DNA of 64,000 nt from Pseudogymnoascus destructans (Eukaryota > Ascomycota > Leotiomycetes > Thelebolales > Thelebolaceae): contig NW_020167531.1 in assembly GCF_001641265.1 (NCBI RefSeq), positions 1 to 64,000 on the forward strand, in the 5' to 3' direction. The notes beneath the pieces were generated by a model. That model was not told the origin of the DNA and ran no database searches. It saw nothing but the letters and a program-made list of their open reading frames with translations. Below, in pieces: positions 1 to 10,278 of the stretch (position 1 is its first letter; every line of letters begins with the position of its first letter). The translations under genes were made by a program, and so were the position numbers.

Positions 1-490
1 AAAGCTCTTGATCTCTGACGATGGATCAATACGGCTCTGTTTCTGTTCTGTCCACAGCGCAAGACCTTCTTCGTAATCCTTTACAAAGGACTGATGAAAC
101 ATCTGGTACTCAGCAGCTTCAGCTGAGTTCATTCGGAGCTGGACAGTGGTAATTTCGTACGGCGGCATCAGATTCTTCAGCGACAAACGTCCTCCGTGGC
201 AGTCCGTAGGGATTGATGTTGCAGTTGACCGACGAAGGAGAAGCAATTGCTCCAAGCATCTGTACAACTTGTTTATAGTTGTCTTGTCCTTACTGTTGAT
301 AAGTGTTCGGACACGATAAGGGTCTGTAGCGATGAGGTTCTTCCACGACGTGTGCAGTACATCTGGCAGAAGTAGGAGCTCGAAGTCCTTGTAATTGCCG
401 TTGAGTGAATCTACCCATGTAGATCTCTCCTCTGTCGAAGAGAGGGACTTTGATATCTGAGGTCATAGAATGTGAGAGGTCCAAGAATCC

Positions 491-540
491 TTTTATCAAT
501 TAGCCTAGCTCTGTACATGTACAGGAGTGGTCTGACTTAC
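491..540 (-). other. Intron with central palindrome (SNF2-like gene)
   Basis: On the minus strand the stretch starts GTAAGT and ends AAAAG, with a CTAAT branch-like site. The perfect palindrome CTGTACATGTACAG lies at 511-524, 16 nt after the donor. Removing 50 nt joins the motif III region to the following helicase segment. Splicing itself is inferred. Confidence 0.65.
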
Positions 541-1441
541 AGAGCTCTGATTCTGAATTGGGTACCAGTAATAACCAATGATGCCGCGCGTTCAACTTGC
601 AACTGCCACATGGATGTTAGTTAGAGGATTCGCACTTTGTGGCCTTCATCCATAATAACGGTGTGAAAGACACCCTTCATCTTCCAATCCATTCTGACGG
701 CTTAAACTGGGTAGTATCACCAGGCTGTCGACGCGGTTCTGAATGTTTCGAGCGGCAAGCGTGTCATAAGACGTAAGGATTACTGTCTTGGCAGCCATTC
801 GGTTGTTTTGGTCAAATATAAACGGAGACCGGCCGGAAACTTCTTCGGACTATGGGGGTGGCTCCGCATTGCCTTGGATGAAATCCACCGTAATGAGGAA
901 GCTCGTCTGGTGGCGAGTCCCCGTATGCAAGGTCAGGTTGATTCCCTTGAGTTCTTTGTTATGTCGAGCCCCATTGCTCTATCACCGGCCCAGCTGGCGC
1001 CATATCAAGTGCGGTCTGTAATTACCTGGCGTCTCTGGTGTAAAGAACTGGATGACCCACTCGAGATACAAACATGAGGTGTAGGTTTTCCCCAAGCCCA
1101 TATTATCGACAAGTTACCCCGCCATATGTGCGAGCTGTTGAAGTTCGTCGGCTTGAAGTTGCCCTTCCTTTGTTGGAGCGTGTGTATAACCGTAAGCTTT
1201 GAGGATCATCCACAAGAACCCGGTAACCTGGTGGCCAAGAGGCCGGATTTGTACTGTTGGGAGTGACCGAGAACATATTTGGCAAGAGTGTGCTCCTTAT
1301 CATGCCATGTGTCGAAATGAGCGTCTGCGATTATAAGGCAGGCTTCGAGAGGAGGGCCTGTCTGGGACTCATCCCCCGTGAAGAGCTTTTGCATCTTATA
1401 AAAGTCTTCCATACTTGTTGCATCCTCGCTTGTTACTGGAG

Positions 1442-1497
1442 CTATATCGCAATTAGCGTTAGTGGTGTTCTGTACATGTACAGAGTTGGATGCTTAC
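1442..1497 (-). other. Intron with central palindrome (SNF2-like gene)
   Basis: Minus-strand GTAAGC donor, CTAACGCTAATTG branch region and a GATATAG acceptor span 56 nt. CTGTACATGTACAG lies at 1470-1483, 14 nt from the donor, matching the arrangement in the 491-540 intron. Confidence 0.65.
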
Positions 1498-3231
1498 GTC
1501 TGCATTTAGAGTTGTAGAAGTGGCAGCAGCCATTCCACTCTGAATCTCTTGCTGAACAATTGAAGGCAGGCCAGCCAAGTTTAGGGCCTTCTTTGGCGCA
1601 ACATTAGCAACACGTAGAGTACCGATAACCTTTCGGATAAATGCCTCAATGCCAGCTGGGGTTGATTACTCGACACCAAGGTGCCATGCTTGCGATTCTG
1701 CAGAGTTGCAATCACCAAACAATTTCGTAGGAGTTACCATGCCACGGATCCCGTGATGGTTTGATCCTGAAAGGACCCCTTCCAAGTATGATAGTGCAGG
1801 TTTATCGCGCATCATCTTCGCTGTGTGTGGACCTGTTGGGACCTCAGGGCCTTTCCCCTTTATGTCATGTTGAGTGGGAGGGAGTGGAGGCGAAGGGCCT
1901 ACAACGGCTGTAAAATCTTCTCCGGTAGTAGTCTCTCCAGTAGATGCGTTATTGACTGTAGCTATTGTGCTCTCGTTGATGCTACAAACCTGGATAGGGC
2001 CCCCATCAAACTCATAAGGATACGGCCATCCTCATCTGCATCAACAACTTTGAGGGAATAGTCGATGCGGAAACAGGTACCAGATTGAAGGATGTCGAGC
2101 ACATCAGTCCATGGTATAACAACATCAGGATTGTCATTGTCGTAGATGATCCATGAGCCCTCCTCTGGAACATGTACAGGGCCGCAGTCTGTATCAGGAA
2201 GAGTAGTTGAGACCAAGGTAAGGGTGCTGAAGTCGCATCTGAGCCGCGGGAGCAGAAGCTCATGGCGTAGGTGATCACGCCACTGGGGGTGCGATCTCGA
2301 AGTCTCGAATCTCATGCTTGTAGTCAACGCTGTCCTTCAACAATCGGATCTTCTTTCGCTTCAGGTATGAATTCATATGACGCAGAAGATCCTCATTATC
2401 GTCTGTTCCCTCCTCATGGACAAACTGGAGGGTAACCTGGAGTGGGATGTGCTTGTCTTGGTTCATAAGACCAATGATGGAAGTCGCTCCAGGAATCTCA
2501 ACCACAGTATCACTGCCCATCCAAGATGGGAGCCTGTCTTGAAGTACACTTCCAGATTCGAAATAGGTGCCCTTTGTAAGTTTGCCTTTGATCGTAGCAA
2601 ACTTCGACGTTGTAGTATGATAAAGTAGGTAGCGAATACACGTATAAGCTCTTGAATACCGCTCCATGGCATGCTCGCTATGTAAAACAAGCGGGCCAAG
2701 TGTAGGGGCAAGCACTGCCTTCATGTCGAACGCTGGGACAAAGAACCCCTTCACACCTGACTGATGAACGCGTAGATTGGTAAACTGCGCCTTTAGCTCA
2801 GGGTCGTCATGGGTCAATAGGTCCATATCTTCAAGGGCATTGGCAACGTGGTGTATAATCCCAGCAAATAGCAGTGTAAGTGCTCGGGTTGTGTTCTCCG
2901 TATCTGCGTTGTCCTCTTCGGTTCGAGCATCGAAAGCTGAAATAAGAGTGTCGATATTGGCCTCAAATTCATATGCATCAGCATCGTCGATTGAAGCCTC
3001 CAATATGGAAGTTGCATTGGTCTGTAGCTTGTTCTTCAGAGTGGTTTCGAATACCATTGCTCCCTTCATTACAGGCCATGACCATTTCAGGTGGCGTAAG
3101 TGGATGGTGTCGGTATAGCCAAGGTATCCAGCAACTGACGATTCGGCCAGCCTTGACATGTCGTTGAGTGGGTTCCCCGGTGCCCACTTTGTCACCTGAT
3201 ACTGCAAGGCTGCAGCGCGCTTCCTTGAAGT

Positions 3232-3279
3232 CTATTGCTGTATTAGTCCCGTGTACATGTTCAGAGAGGGGCACCTTAC
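3232..3279 (-). other. Intron with central palindrome (SNF2-like gene)
   Basis: Minus-strand GTAAGG donor, GACTAATAC branch site and CAATAG acceptor span 48 nt. CTGAACATGTACAC lies at 3251-3264, 15 nt from the donor. Removal joins a Lys/Pro-rich basic exon to the long exon at 3231-2275 in frame and skips an in-frame TAG. Confidence 0.65.
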
Positions 3280-3402
3280 CTCATTCTTTGCAGAGCTGCT
3301 TCCGGATGGGTTTGGATCCTTTTGAGCCTTTGGTTCGGATTTCTGAGGAATGCCATGCGTCTTTGCGCGTTTGGAAGGGGTGTGGTCGACATAGTAATTG
3401 TT

Positions 3403-3458
3403 CTAGAGGTATTAGAACCATGCCTCTGTACATGTTCGGGATATTCTAGGGTTCTCAC
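3403..3458 (-). other. Intron with central palindrome (SNF2-like gene)
   Basis: Minus-strand GTGAGA donor, TTCTAATAC branch site and CTCTAG acceptor span 56 nt. CCGAACATGTACAG lies at 3425-3438, 20 nt from the donor. It opens the basic exon that reads on to the 3232-3279 intron. Confidence 0.6.
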
Positions 3459-3745
3459 CTTCAATTCACCCGGGTGAATTTCAAAACAGCGCCAGTGAGG
3501 TTGTTGGTGTGGAAATGAGGTAAAACAAGTTGGTCGCACAGTGTGTTGGTGTTGGAGTGAGTGAATTTGAGTATTGGCAATGATGCTCTTCGATATTTGG
3601 CCAGGTTTGGCCAGTTGGCCTCACACCAGCTTGTAGATAGCTTCGTTTGGTCAGTAAGATGAATGTAAAAGGAAATAAACAAAGTAATAGATAGTTGCAC
3701 TTACTCGAAGCTATTCCAAGGGCCAAAGAACAGCCAGACAGCACA

Positions 3746-3746
<1 letters not shown>

Positions 3747-3782
<36 letters not shown>

Positions 3783-3784
3783 GG
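3747..3784. repeat. (GTT)n trinucleotide microsatellite
   Basis: About twelve uninterrupted GTT units lie between the SNF2-like gene and the transposase. On the minus strand they could encode a polyglutamine or polyasparagine tract, but no convincing gene uses it. An ACATGT core directly abuts the repeat. Confidence 0.9.
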
Positions 3785-3891
3785 TGGTGGTTGAAGGAAG
3801 AAGTTGAGAGTTGATATCCGGAGGTTGATTTGGCCAATAGACCCCACCAAAGTGATGGAACATGTATAGAGGGCGCTTGACAATCCGCTTA

Positions 3892-6800
3892 CTACTGGAA
3901 GCGTACGTCCCAAGTACAACGAATATACTGATTTGGATAGAGTTCGCTATTTGGAGAGGGTACCATATATATCTCATCTGCCTTAAGTTGCGGCAGGGTG
4001 ACAATTTGACGGGCTGAGGTTTGGGTAAATATAGGAAGGTTAAGCACTGTATCTGAGTTACTATTCTGAACCAACTTATTTATAAGAATGAAGACGTGGG
4101 GCAACTGATCAGGACTAGGGGCATAAGTAAACAAGCCAATTATCCTGCCAAACGTGCTGTCAATAGTTAGCACTATATCATTCTGCTGTAGTGTTCGCCG
4201 TCGGGAACTATCTATAATAGAATATGTCAATTTCTCATACCAGCGGAAACGGGTATTACCAAACAATACCGAGTGGTAGCCATATTTAGTAAGGGTTCCT
4301 TCGAACATATTTAAAAAGGGTATGGTAAACTGTCGAGCTTTGATAGGCAGTTCCTGTAGGACGCATGCTTTGCTTGATAACTCACCCTGTACTCGGGCAT
4401 CAATATGCAAGTTGTTAGAATGTATATTCCGGTGAACCCCTGACTGTGATGTTAATACTCGCCTGTCAGCAACAGTTAGTAGGGTTTCGAATACAGCTGG
4501 GCAGCTGTCCCGAATCCTCATAATCTGAGCAGAGATCTCTATACATGTGTGGAGGAAGGCACCACACAGAGTATACCGTAGCGTTGAGAATATACACTCC
4601 TGGATAAGTAAGTCACGCTCGGGTCGTCTATGATTTGTCCGAGTAACTGCCTCCTTGAAAAACTTGTGCTTATCCTCTCCCCAGAACACATTTGTATTCC
4701 AGACAACCCCGTACTCCTCCATCATTTGGTTAAAATGTAACGCAATATGGTAATTCAGAAGTCTGCCTGCATAACCAGGAATACAAGAACTATCTTGAGT
4801 ATTGTTGCCTTGGTCGTCCGTACTTGTCTCAGTATCGGAACCACTTTGGACGTAACTATTCGAGTATAGAGGGATAGACAGCGCAGGGCTTCTCCTACTA
4901 CGAGAAGGTTGTCTAGTTTCTACACTCTCTGACGACTTCGCTGCAGCTTTCATAAGACATAAAAAACTAGCTCTCCCCTCCAATATGACATTGTGGAATT
5001 CTAGCCGCTCCTTACTCGTGAGGCTAGTTGAGGACACGAAGGAATTACTCCGTGCAATATGACCAAAGGCACGGACAATGAAATCTACATCAGTTCTGGT
5101 ATGTATAGGCCGGTGTGTCACTGGACATTCGCGGGCAAGGGCTAGCTGGAACGTATGCCGTATATGGATAGTCTTTAGCCAACCGCGAAGTATTAATGGC
5201 ACGATAATTGACGCCTTCCCACACTCGCTCATTGACCAGGACCGTATGTGCTTCTCTGGTGATTGGATTCGACTCCAGCCAGGCGGGAACGTATATGTCT
5301 GGAACTGTTTAGTAAACTCAACCTGGGCAACTGGAGTTAGCAATGGCCCATATAATATTGGATATAGTCTCCGAACGATACCAAGGAACTCACTGTGTGC
5401 TGGATCGGGGGGGCGGCTTATAATAATGTCAAGTGCTGGTATTACAGACTGTAAGGCAGATGGCTGGTCAGCTAACCCATGTCGGTGACCAAATTGTAAC
5501 CGAGTTGACTTTGAGGTAAGTTTATCCATCTGCATGCGTAGGTCCTGTACTTGGTAGTGGAACCGACCATGGCGTGCAATATCTCTTCTGAGATCAGCCC
5601 TTGTATCAAGGCTTGCATCACAGAACCGACAGCAGAGGTTAGCCCTTGGGGAAAGAAAACCAGCTGACTGTTGTTGCCCTTTCATATCACCTAGAATAGT
5701 AATGAACGGGGCCCATACTACTGTCTTTACTCCTCTAATAACCATTGGGCTTCCACGCTCAAGGGCCCCTATACATGTTCGGAGGACCGATACTGTAGCA
5801 TCAAGCTGAGAACCATGGGGCCCAAGGGTTAGAGTATGACTATTCATGCTCCTTTGTCGCTGCTCAATACCAAGCCCAGCTGGCATCATATATACTCCAG
5901 TAACTGAGCGGTACATGTTGCGGTATAGTCCAAAATCGTCAATAAACATAATGAGGGGCAGTGACAGTACTCCTGCCATAACTGTAGCCATAAGGTACTC
6001 TCGGCCGTATTGCTTAATCTCTAGCCCCCCACGTATTGGTGTACTCTTCTGGATATCAACGATGCCATGGGCCTTGGTAAAGATCTTAGTAACTGCCCAG
6101 GGTGTCCGTATAGTACCATCACCCCACTGGATGCTAATATCGGGTCGACGGTGTAATACCTGGTTTGGCTGGACCCAGACTAAACCCTCGTTGTCAATAA
6201 TGCGCTCACTTGTTGACAGCTTTCTAATTTCCTCCTGTAGTCCACGGGACTGGTATAGTATGTCGTTCTGATGCAATAAAGGCCTGATATGAAGGAGTAC
6301 TGTATTGATAGTAGTAGACAGTTCCCGTCTATCACGCCCAACAAACACTACCTGCCCTGTATGCTTGGAGGTGGAGCTACAACAGGTCTGACTTTTGCAC
6401 TTATACTGGACAAAGTCTGAGGGAAATATTGGCTCTCCACCTTTATATAGGGCAAAGTCGCTGCCACAGGTCCGAATTGAAGAGCCCCATGCACGGGAAT
6501 GGTAAAACTCGGATGGATTGTCTACAATCTCGGCCATTCCTTGGTGTATTGGCTGACCGAGTGTTGATGATAGTATAGTGGCAGCGATAACCCGCGGGTC
6601 AAAGAAGTATATATAGCTTTGGGACGTTGCTGCATTGCCTGATGGCTGTTTATCCATCCGGACATCAACAACTGATCTTTGGAGCGGTAGTAAAGGAAGG
6701 CGACGACGGCACCACTTTTGGAGTGTTGCAAGGTTTTCTGGGAGCTGTCGAAACTCCTCATTTGGAAGAAGTCGTAAAACTTGGAGTAAAGCCTTATAAG

Positions 6801-7380
6801 TCTGCCGGGTAACCCGGTGTGTATCGCACCAGAGTCCGAATGCCATTGTAAAGTCAGATACTGGCGCTGAGCGAGGGTTCAGTGCAGATAGATCAATGAC
6901 CTCATTGCTTGTAAAATGAATCTTGGGAGTGTTTTCACTCTCTACAGAGTTACTATCCGAGCTGTTGTCCCCCATAGCCATGCTATTATAATCGTCACAA
7001 TAAAGAGCGTCCTTTGAACATGTATAGGAAGAGCCTGGCTCCATAATTGGCATATTAGATCCTGTGTTGGCCGGTTGATCATTGGAGATAAAGGCAGGAC
7101 TACTATTGCTGTCACTATCATACATTGTGTAGTAGTCTTCTGGCTGGTTTAATGTTAGCGAGGGAGGTATTATACAGGTTTGGATGCTACTTGTTTCATT
7201 ATTAGGAATAGGAAGCTGCAGGTGTCGTCTCCGTACAGCCTCTGCCTGGCCTATTTGTGTAGTCCGATGTGCAACATGTCTTCGAAGGTTTGCACTATAA
7301 GTTGGCCACTTGCGCCTTCGCCGACGATTTGGATTGCCAAAATCCTCAGCTGTATATGTTGTATCTGGGCTTAAGTCCAT
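3892..7380 (-). CDS. TNP2/Plavaka-like (CACTA superfamily) transposase, 1162 aa
   Basis: A single uninterrupted minus-strand frame opens at ATG (7380-7378) and closes with TAG at 3892. The core resembles the TNP2 transposase family. MFIDDFGLYRNMYRS (about residue 478) begins the catalytic DDE region and is followed by TLTLGPHG (about 517), GDMKGQQQSAGF and a CCRFC zinc-binding element (about 583). The first 180 residues are Ser/Asn-rich with a basic RRRRRKWP segment close to the N terminus that could act in nuclear entry or DNA binding. The family cuts and pastes CACTA-type elements through terminal and subterminal repeats. The frame is intact over 3.5 kb, unlike most mobile genes here, so the element may be fairly young. 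It is divergent from the partner gene at 7690 with a 309-bp shared promoter. Terminal inverted repeats and target duplication were not found by eye. The superfamily assignment is from memory of motifs; an unclassified Plavaka relative is the main alternative. Confidence 0.65.
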   Translation of the reverse strand: MDLSPDTTYTAEDFGNPNRRRRRKWPTYSANLRRHVAHRTTQIGQAEAVRRRHLQLPIPNNETSSIQTCIIPPSLTLNQPEDYYTMYDSDSNSSPAFISNDQPANTGSNMPIMEPGSSYTCSKDALYCDDYNSMAMGDNSSDSNSVESENTPKIHFTSNEVIDLSALNPRSAPVSDFTMAFGLWCDTHRVTRQTYKALLQVLRLLPNEEFRQLPENLATLQKWCRRRLPLLPLQRSVVDVRMDKQPSGNAATSQSYIYFFDPRVIAATILSSTLGQPIHQGMAEIVDNPSEFYHSRAWGSSIRTCGSDFALYKGGEPIFPSDFVQYKCKSQTCCSSTSKHTGQVVFVGRDRRELSTTINTVLLHIRPLLHQNDILYQSRGLQEEIRKLSTSERIIDNEGLVWVQPNQVLHRRPDISIQWGDGTIRTPWAVTKIFTKAHGIVDIQKSTPIRGGLEIKQYGREYLMATVMAGVLSLPLIMFIDDFGLYRNMYRSVTGVYMMPAGLGIEQRQRSMNSHTLTLGPHGSQLDATVSVLRTCIGALERGSPMVIRGVKTVVWAPFITILGDMKGQQQSAGFLSPRANLCCRFCDASLDTRADLRRDIARHGRFHYQVQDLRMQMDKLTSKSTRLQFGHRHGLADQPSALQSVIPALDIIISRPPDPAHSEFLGIVRRLYPILYGPLLTPVAQVEFTKQFQTYTFPPGWSRIQSPEKHIRSWSMSECGKASIIVPLILRGWLKTIHIRHTFQLALARECPVTHRPIHTRTDVDFIVRAFGHIARSNSFVSSTSLTSKERLEFHNVILEGRASFLCLMKAAAKSSESVETRQPSRSRRSPALSIPLYSNSYVQSGSDTETSTDDQGNNTQDSSCIPGYAGRLLNYHIALHFNQMMEEYGVVWNTNVFWGEDKHKFFKEAVTRTNHRRPERDLLIQECIFSTLRYTLCGAFLHTCIEISAQIMRIRDSCPAVFETLLTVADRRVLTSQSGVHRNIHSNNLHIDARVQGELSSKACVLQELPIKARQFTIPFLNMFEGTLTKYGYHSVLFGNTRFRWYEKLTYSIIDSSRRRTLQQNDIVLTIDSTFGRIIGLFTYAPSPDQLPHVFILINKLVQNSNSDTVLNLPIFTQTSARQIVTLPQLKADEIYMVPSPNSELYPNQYIRCTWDVRFQ

Positions 7381-7689
7381 TATGATTCACTATATGTTGC
7401 TTGAAGACCTCCTGTTGAATACGGGGGTTATATTATAGTAAGAGCCGCATACAGAGTTGGATAATACTACTGTGTTAGTCATCTTGGGTCACGTGCTCAC
7501 ATATATTTGCTCCACACACGCGTAATAGAGTGTTTGGAAATATACATGTACAACCACAATACTGTGTTCTCAAACTACTATATATTATGGTATAATTACA
7601 GAGTGTATAAGAATATACAATCAGTGTTTGTGCCCCCCTCTGAACATGTACAGAAGATAGGCTAATTCTTGGGTTGTAGGTTCCTTACT
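7381..7689. promoter_or_regulatory. Divergent promoter between transposase and partner gene
   Basis: AT-rich 309-bp spacer serving two divergent genes. It contains GTCACGTG (E-box-like, near 7490), several TATA-like runs, an ACATGT core near 7545 and CTGAACATGTACAG at 7640-7653. A likely 5'-UTR intron runs from GTTTGT at 7626 to TAG at 7679, with the palindrome 14 nt from the donor and GGCTAATTC after it. Confidence 0.45.
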
Positions 7690-9243
7690 ATGCCAAAGAC
7701 ATCACGTCGACCAAGACGCATTGCTAAGGGTGCAGTGCAAGCCCACAGCCAAGAGGATTACAACTACGGAAACTCCCAGCTACAGAATGCTCGGAATTCT
7801 GGGTCTCAATACCCATATGGATTAGGCCACCTCCTTCCACGCGACTCAAATAGTCCAGGGTTGTCCCAAAGCCAGCATTCTCCAGACTCGGTTGTTCAAG
7901 GAGCCCCGTTGACATCAATGAATTCACCTACCTTGCAGTTACTACAACACGATACACCCAATACAACTAGCCCCTCAATGTCTCAAACTGAGCGTGTCCA
8001 GGGGGGGTTAATGAATGCGGCCTCCTCTCAACTCCCTACCCAGCCAGATACTACGCTATCCTTTGAGAATGGTCATTTGGACCTGACTCAACAGCTTCGG
8101 TCGAACAACAACTGTCGAAACACTGTTGCATCTACGCTTCAACAGAGTAGTAGAAGTAGTAATTCTACTGGATCTACCAACTCATTACTAGCCTGTCGAC
8201 CTACTGCAAAGCATACTATGCAATACACCCACAGTTCCCATAATAGCACTATGGGACCGTTTCAACGGTCAGCTAGCCAGACGAAGCTCTTTGACAACAA
8301 TGCGTGGAAACAAATCAGGAAGAAGTTGGATCCTGAAATACGACGACTTACCCTCCGATATGGGCGAGCAACAGACAAGGAGCTTGAGGCTATAGTAAAT
8401 GACGTTACACTATCTGTTGACTTCGATGAGAACTTTGCGCTTCGAGACAAGGCTCTCTATAAAGCAAGAGGCAATACAAATACCTGGAAGCACCGGACTA
8501 TTACCTGCATGATGGTATGACCCTCCAACCCAAAATATAGTAGCTTGTCTGAACATGTACAGGAATGGGTTGGTAAAACCCTTACAAAACCATCCATGTC
8601 GTTTCTGCTGAATGAACAAGACCTATCTCGACTCTTTGAAGTGTTCGAGTCTATTTACAGCGTTGTTGATGCAGAGAGTGTCTTTTGCTGGGCAAGTCGA
8701 TATATACTGTTCTACGAGAAGATTGAGTCAAGTGAACTGCGTCCTAACGGAACAGCGTCAATTGCTCCAGGCCCGTTCTGGATTAAATGTACGTTGTTTA
8801 TAAGTGGTTACTGTTTTGTGCTAACTATATTAGACTGGTTTGTGTCACTAGCTGTAAAGGTAAAGCTCCACCTTGACTTCGAACAGAACCATGGTGTTCG
8901 GAATGGGGTACCCAGACAGGTGCTCCTCAACTGGTTTGATGCCTACCCAAGAAACCAGCATACTAATATCGGCCCAAAACGATTGAAGTTCAAGGATATG
9001 TATGGACGACGGAGGAAAATGCCCCTTATAGACGACCAGATTGCACAGCAATCTATTGGAACACTAAAGGATGACATTGACTGGGGTTCGGCAGACGAGG
9101 ATGGAAGTAGTAACGACAGGCCTGAGCAATTTATGGATGATGAGAATGACGATGACGATGACGATGACCACTACGACGACGATACCAACGGTGCTTATAG
9201 CAGTAGACGTAGTTTACAAGACGTATTCGAGGAGGGGTTATAA
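7690..9243 (+). CDS. Acidic-tailed partner protein of the TNP2-like element, 486 aa
   Basis: Read as join(7690..8514, 8563..8788, 8834..9243). Start is the first ATG (MPKTSRRPRR), a basic N terminus suited to nuclear entry. Intron 1 (48 nt) ends in CTGAACATGTACAG and intron 2 (45 nt) ends in CTAACTATATTAG. Both have lengths divisible by three, so unspliced reading does not break frame across intron 2. Residues 1-200 are Gln/Ser/Asn-rich and probably disordered. The middle (about 215-440) is ordered and rich in Trp, Phe and Leu with no family I recognise. The C terminus has a run of Asp (about residues 449-462). Its divergent position next to the transposase recalls the two-protein arrangement of plant En/Spm elements (TNPD plus the DNA-binding TNPA). 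That role is inference only. No conserved enzyme motif is visible. Confidence 0.6.
8515..8562 (+). other. Intron whose 3' end is the palindrome
   Basis: GTATGA donor and an acceptor formed by the last bases of CTGAACATGTACAG (8549-8562). Removal replaces an in-frame TGA with a continuous frame. Here the palindrome is 34 nt from the donor and supplies the AG itself, unlike the other introns in which it lies upstream of a CTAAT branch site. Confidence 0.6.
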
Positions 9244-9580
9244 TAATATAGTATTTGCTTCATTAGTATAATATAAACACTGTCTCCTTAATTATACCCT
9301 CGTAATAATAGAGTTGACCATATATCACGTGTATTTTGCCAATGTGTCACGTGTTTATTTTTGGGATTATTTAACTCTGACAATTGTCTCTTATACAGGT
9401 GTCTATTTATTAACGCTGTTAGTGTAACCCTGGTTTCAATACTATTCCTAGCATAGTGTCTACTACTACCTTATTGTGTAAGCGTGTTCCTTTATATATT
9501 ATGATTGGCTGTTGGAATAGTGCCAAGTGGGAATAGTGGCACAATAGGCTTGGCAATAGAATATGTAGCTAGGTACAGCT

Positions 9581-9606
9581 TACGCAGCCAATAGATTGGC
9601 TGCGTA
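9581..9606. repeat. Perfect 12-bp hairpin
   Basis: TACGCAGCCAAT and ATTGGCTGCGTA are exact inverted copies separated by AG. They lie 338 bp past the partner gene stop. It could be an element-end structure, a terminator-like fold or a CCAAT-pair protein site; nothing selects among these. Confidence 0.8.
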
Positions 9607-10278
9607 GCATGGTGTATATTGGTATTAGACCATTTTTTACGATAAATCCTGTCCAATGGAATCGAAAAATGGGCCAACCCCCCTAAGGACATCCTTCTAT
9701 TTTCGCCCCATCACCCCCCGACAGAAGCATCAAAAGGCTTCACCACGGCACAGCACGAGTATATCGACGCATCTCCAATAAAAGCATCGCTCTCACCACA
9801 AAACCATATGTACCTACATAGGTAATTAGGTAATTACCTCCCACCTAGCGACATCGCTCCCTCTCCAAGTGTGTGTGTGGATCCGGTACAAGTACTGCCC
9901 TAACCAGGCACCACGACGCTAACATGTGCAGGATCTGATAATTTTTTCTTATCAGATGGCATATACCCGACCGGAGCCCAATAAGCACTCCTCACAGCCA
10001 ATAATGCGAGACACCCGTCCATGAAAGCCCTACGAAAGTTGTCAACCGGGAGCATGATCCTGGTTTTCTCATGCATGGTCAATCTCCGGCGAGGCTAGTG
10101 TCACGGCTACCGTAATGTAGCTACTATACGAAATGCGATCCGTTGCTGCTTTAAGATCGTTCAGGGCTGCTAAAGGCAGTGCAGGAAGGCACATGTCATG
10201 GAGGTGCAATTGCAACCGCGCTCCGCTGACCGGGACAGAGCCAAGACGGACGACGGCTCGAGGGCGTCCAGCTAATCA

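Larger units (their letters stand above)
1..3480 (-). pseudogene. SNF2-family helicase-like gene, decayed, 3' end outside the window
   Basis: On the minus strand the pieces line up with an SNF2-type DNA-dependent ATPase. The Walker A segment reads DNMGLGKT near 1100 and is preceded by a Q-motif-like LGHQVTGFLWMI. Then follow VILTSYDTLAA (motif Ia, ~770), VIMDEGHKVRN (DEGH box, ~640) and a TGT-IQN-like motif III near 570 with one base missing. Open coding continues to base 1 (about 430-1) with a segment typical of the region between the two helicase lobes. The N-terminal part (2275-3230) is a long open stretch without recognised domain. The reading frame is broken several times: a stop directly before DNMGLGKT, the motif III frameshift, and frame changes near 2290. 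Four introns of 48-56 nt can be placed. Function would be chromatin remodelling or DNA translocation, but this copy looks dead. Whether it belongs to the same mobile element as the neighbouring transposase is inference, based on the shared intron motif. Confidence 0.7.

Noticed and set aside
2165..2179. Intron at the palindrome near 2171
   Set aside because: The motif lies in a continuous coding frame without a donor 14-20 nt upstream; counted only as a scattered motif copy.
3481..3837. Polyglutamine protein on the minus strand
   Set aside because: The Q run comes from a (GTT)n microsatellite that is open in several frames; the flanks resemble no protein and no splice link to neighbours was found.
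5740..5800. Hidden intron in the transposase at the ACATGT near 5772
   Set aside because: A GTATCG...TTAG pair exists with the motif inside, but its 59-nt length would break the long conserved frame.
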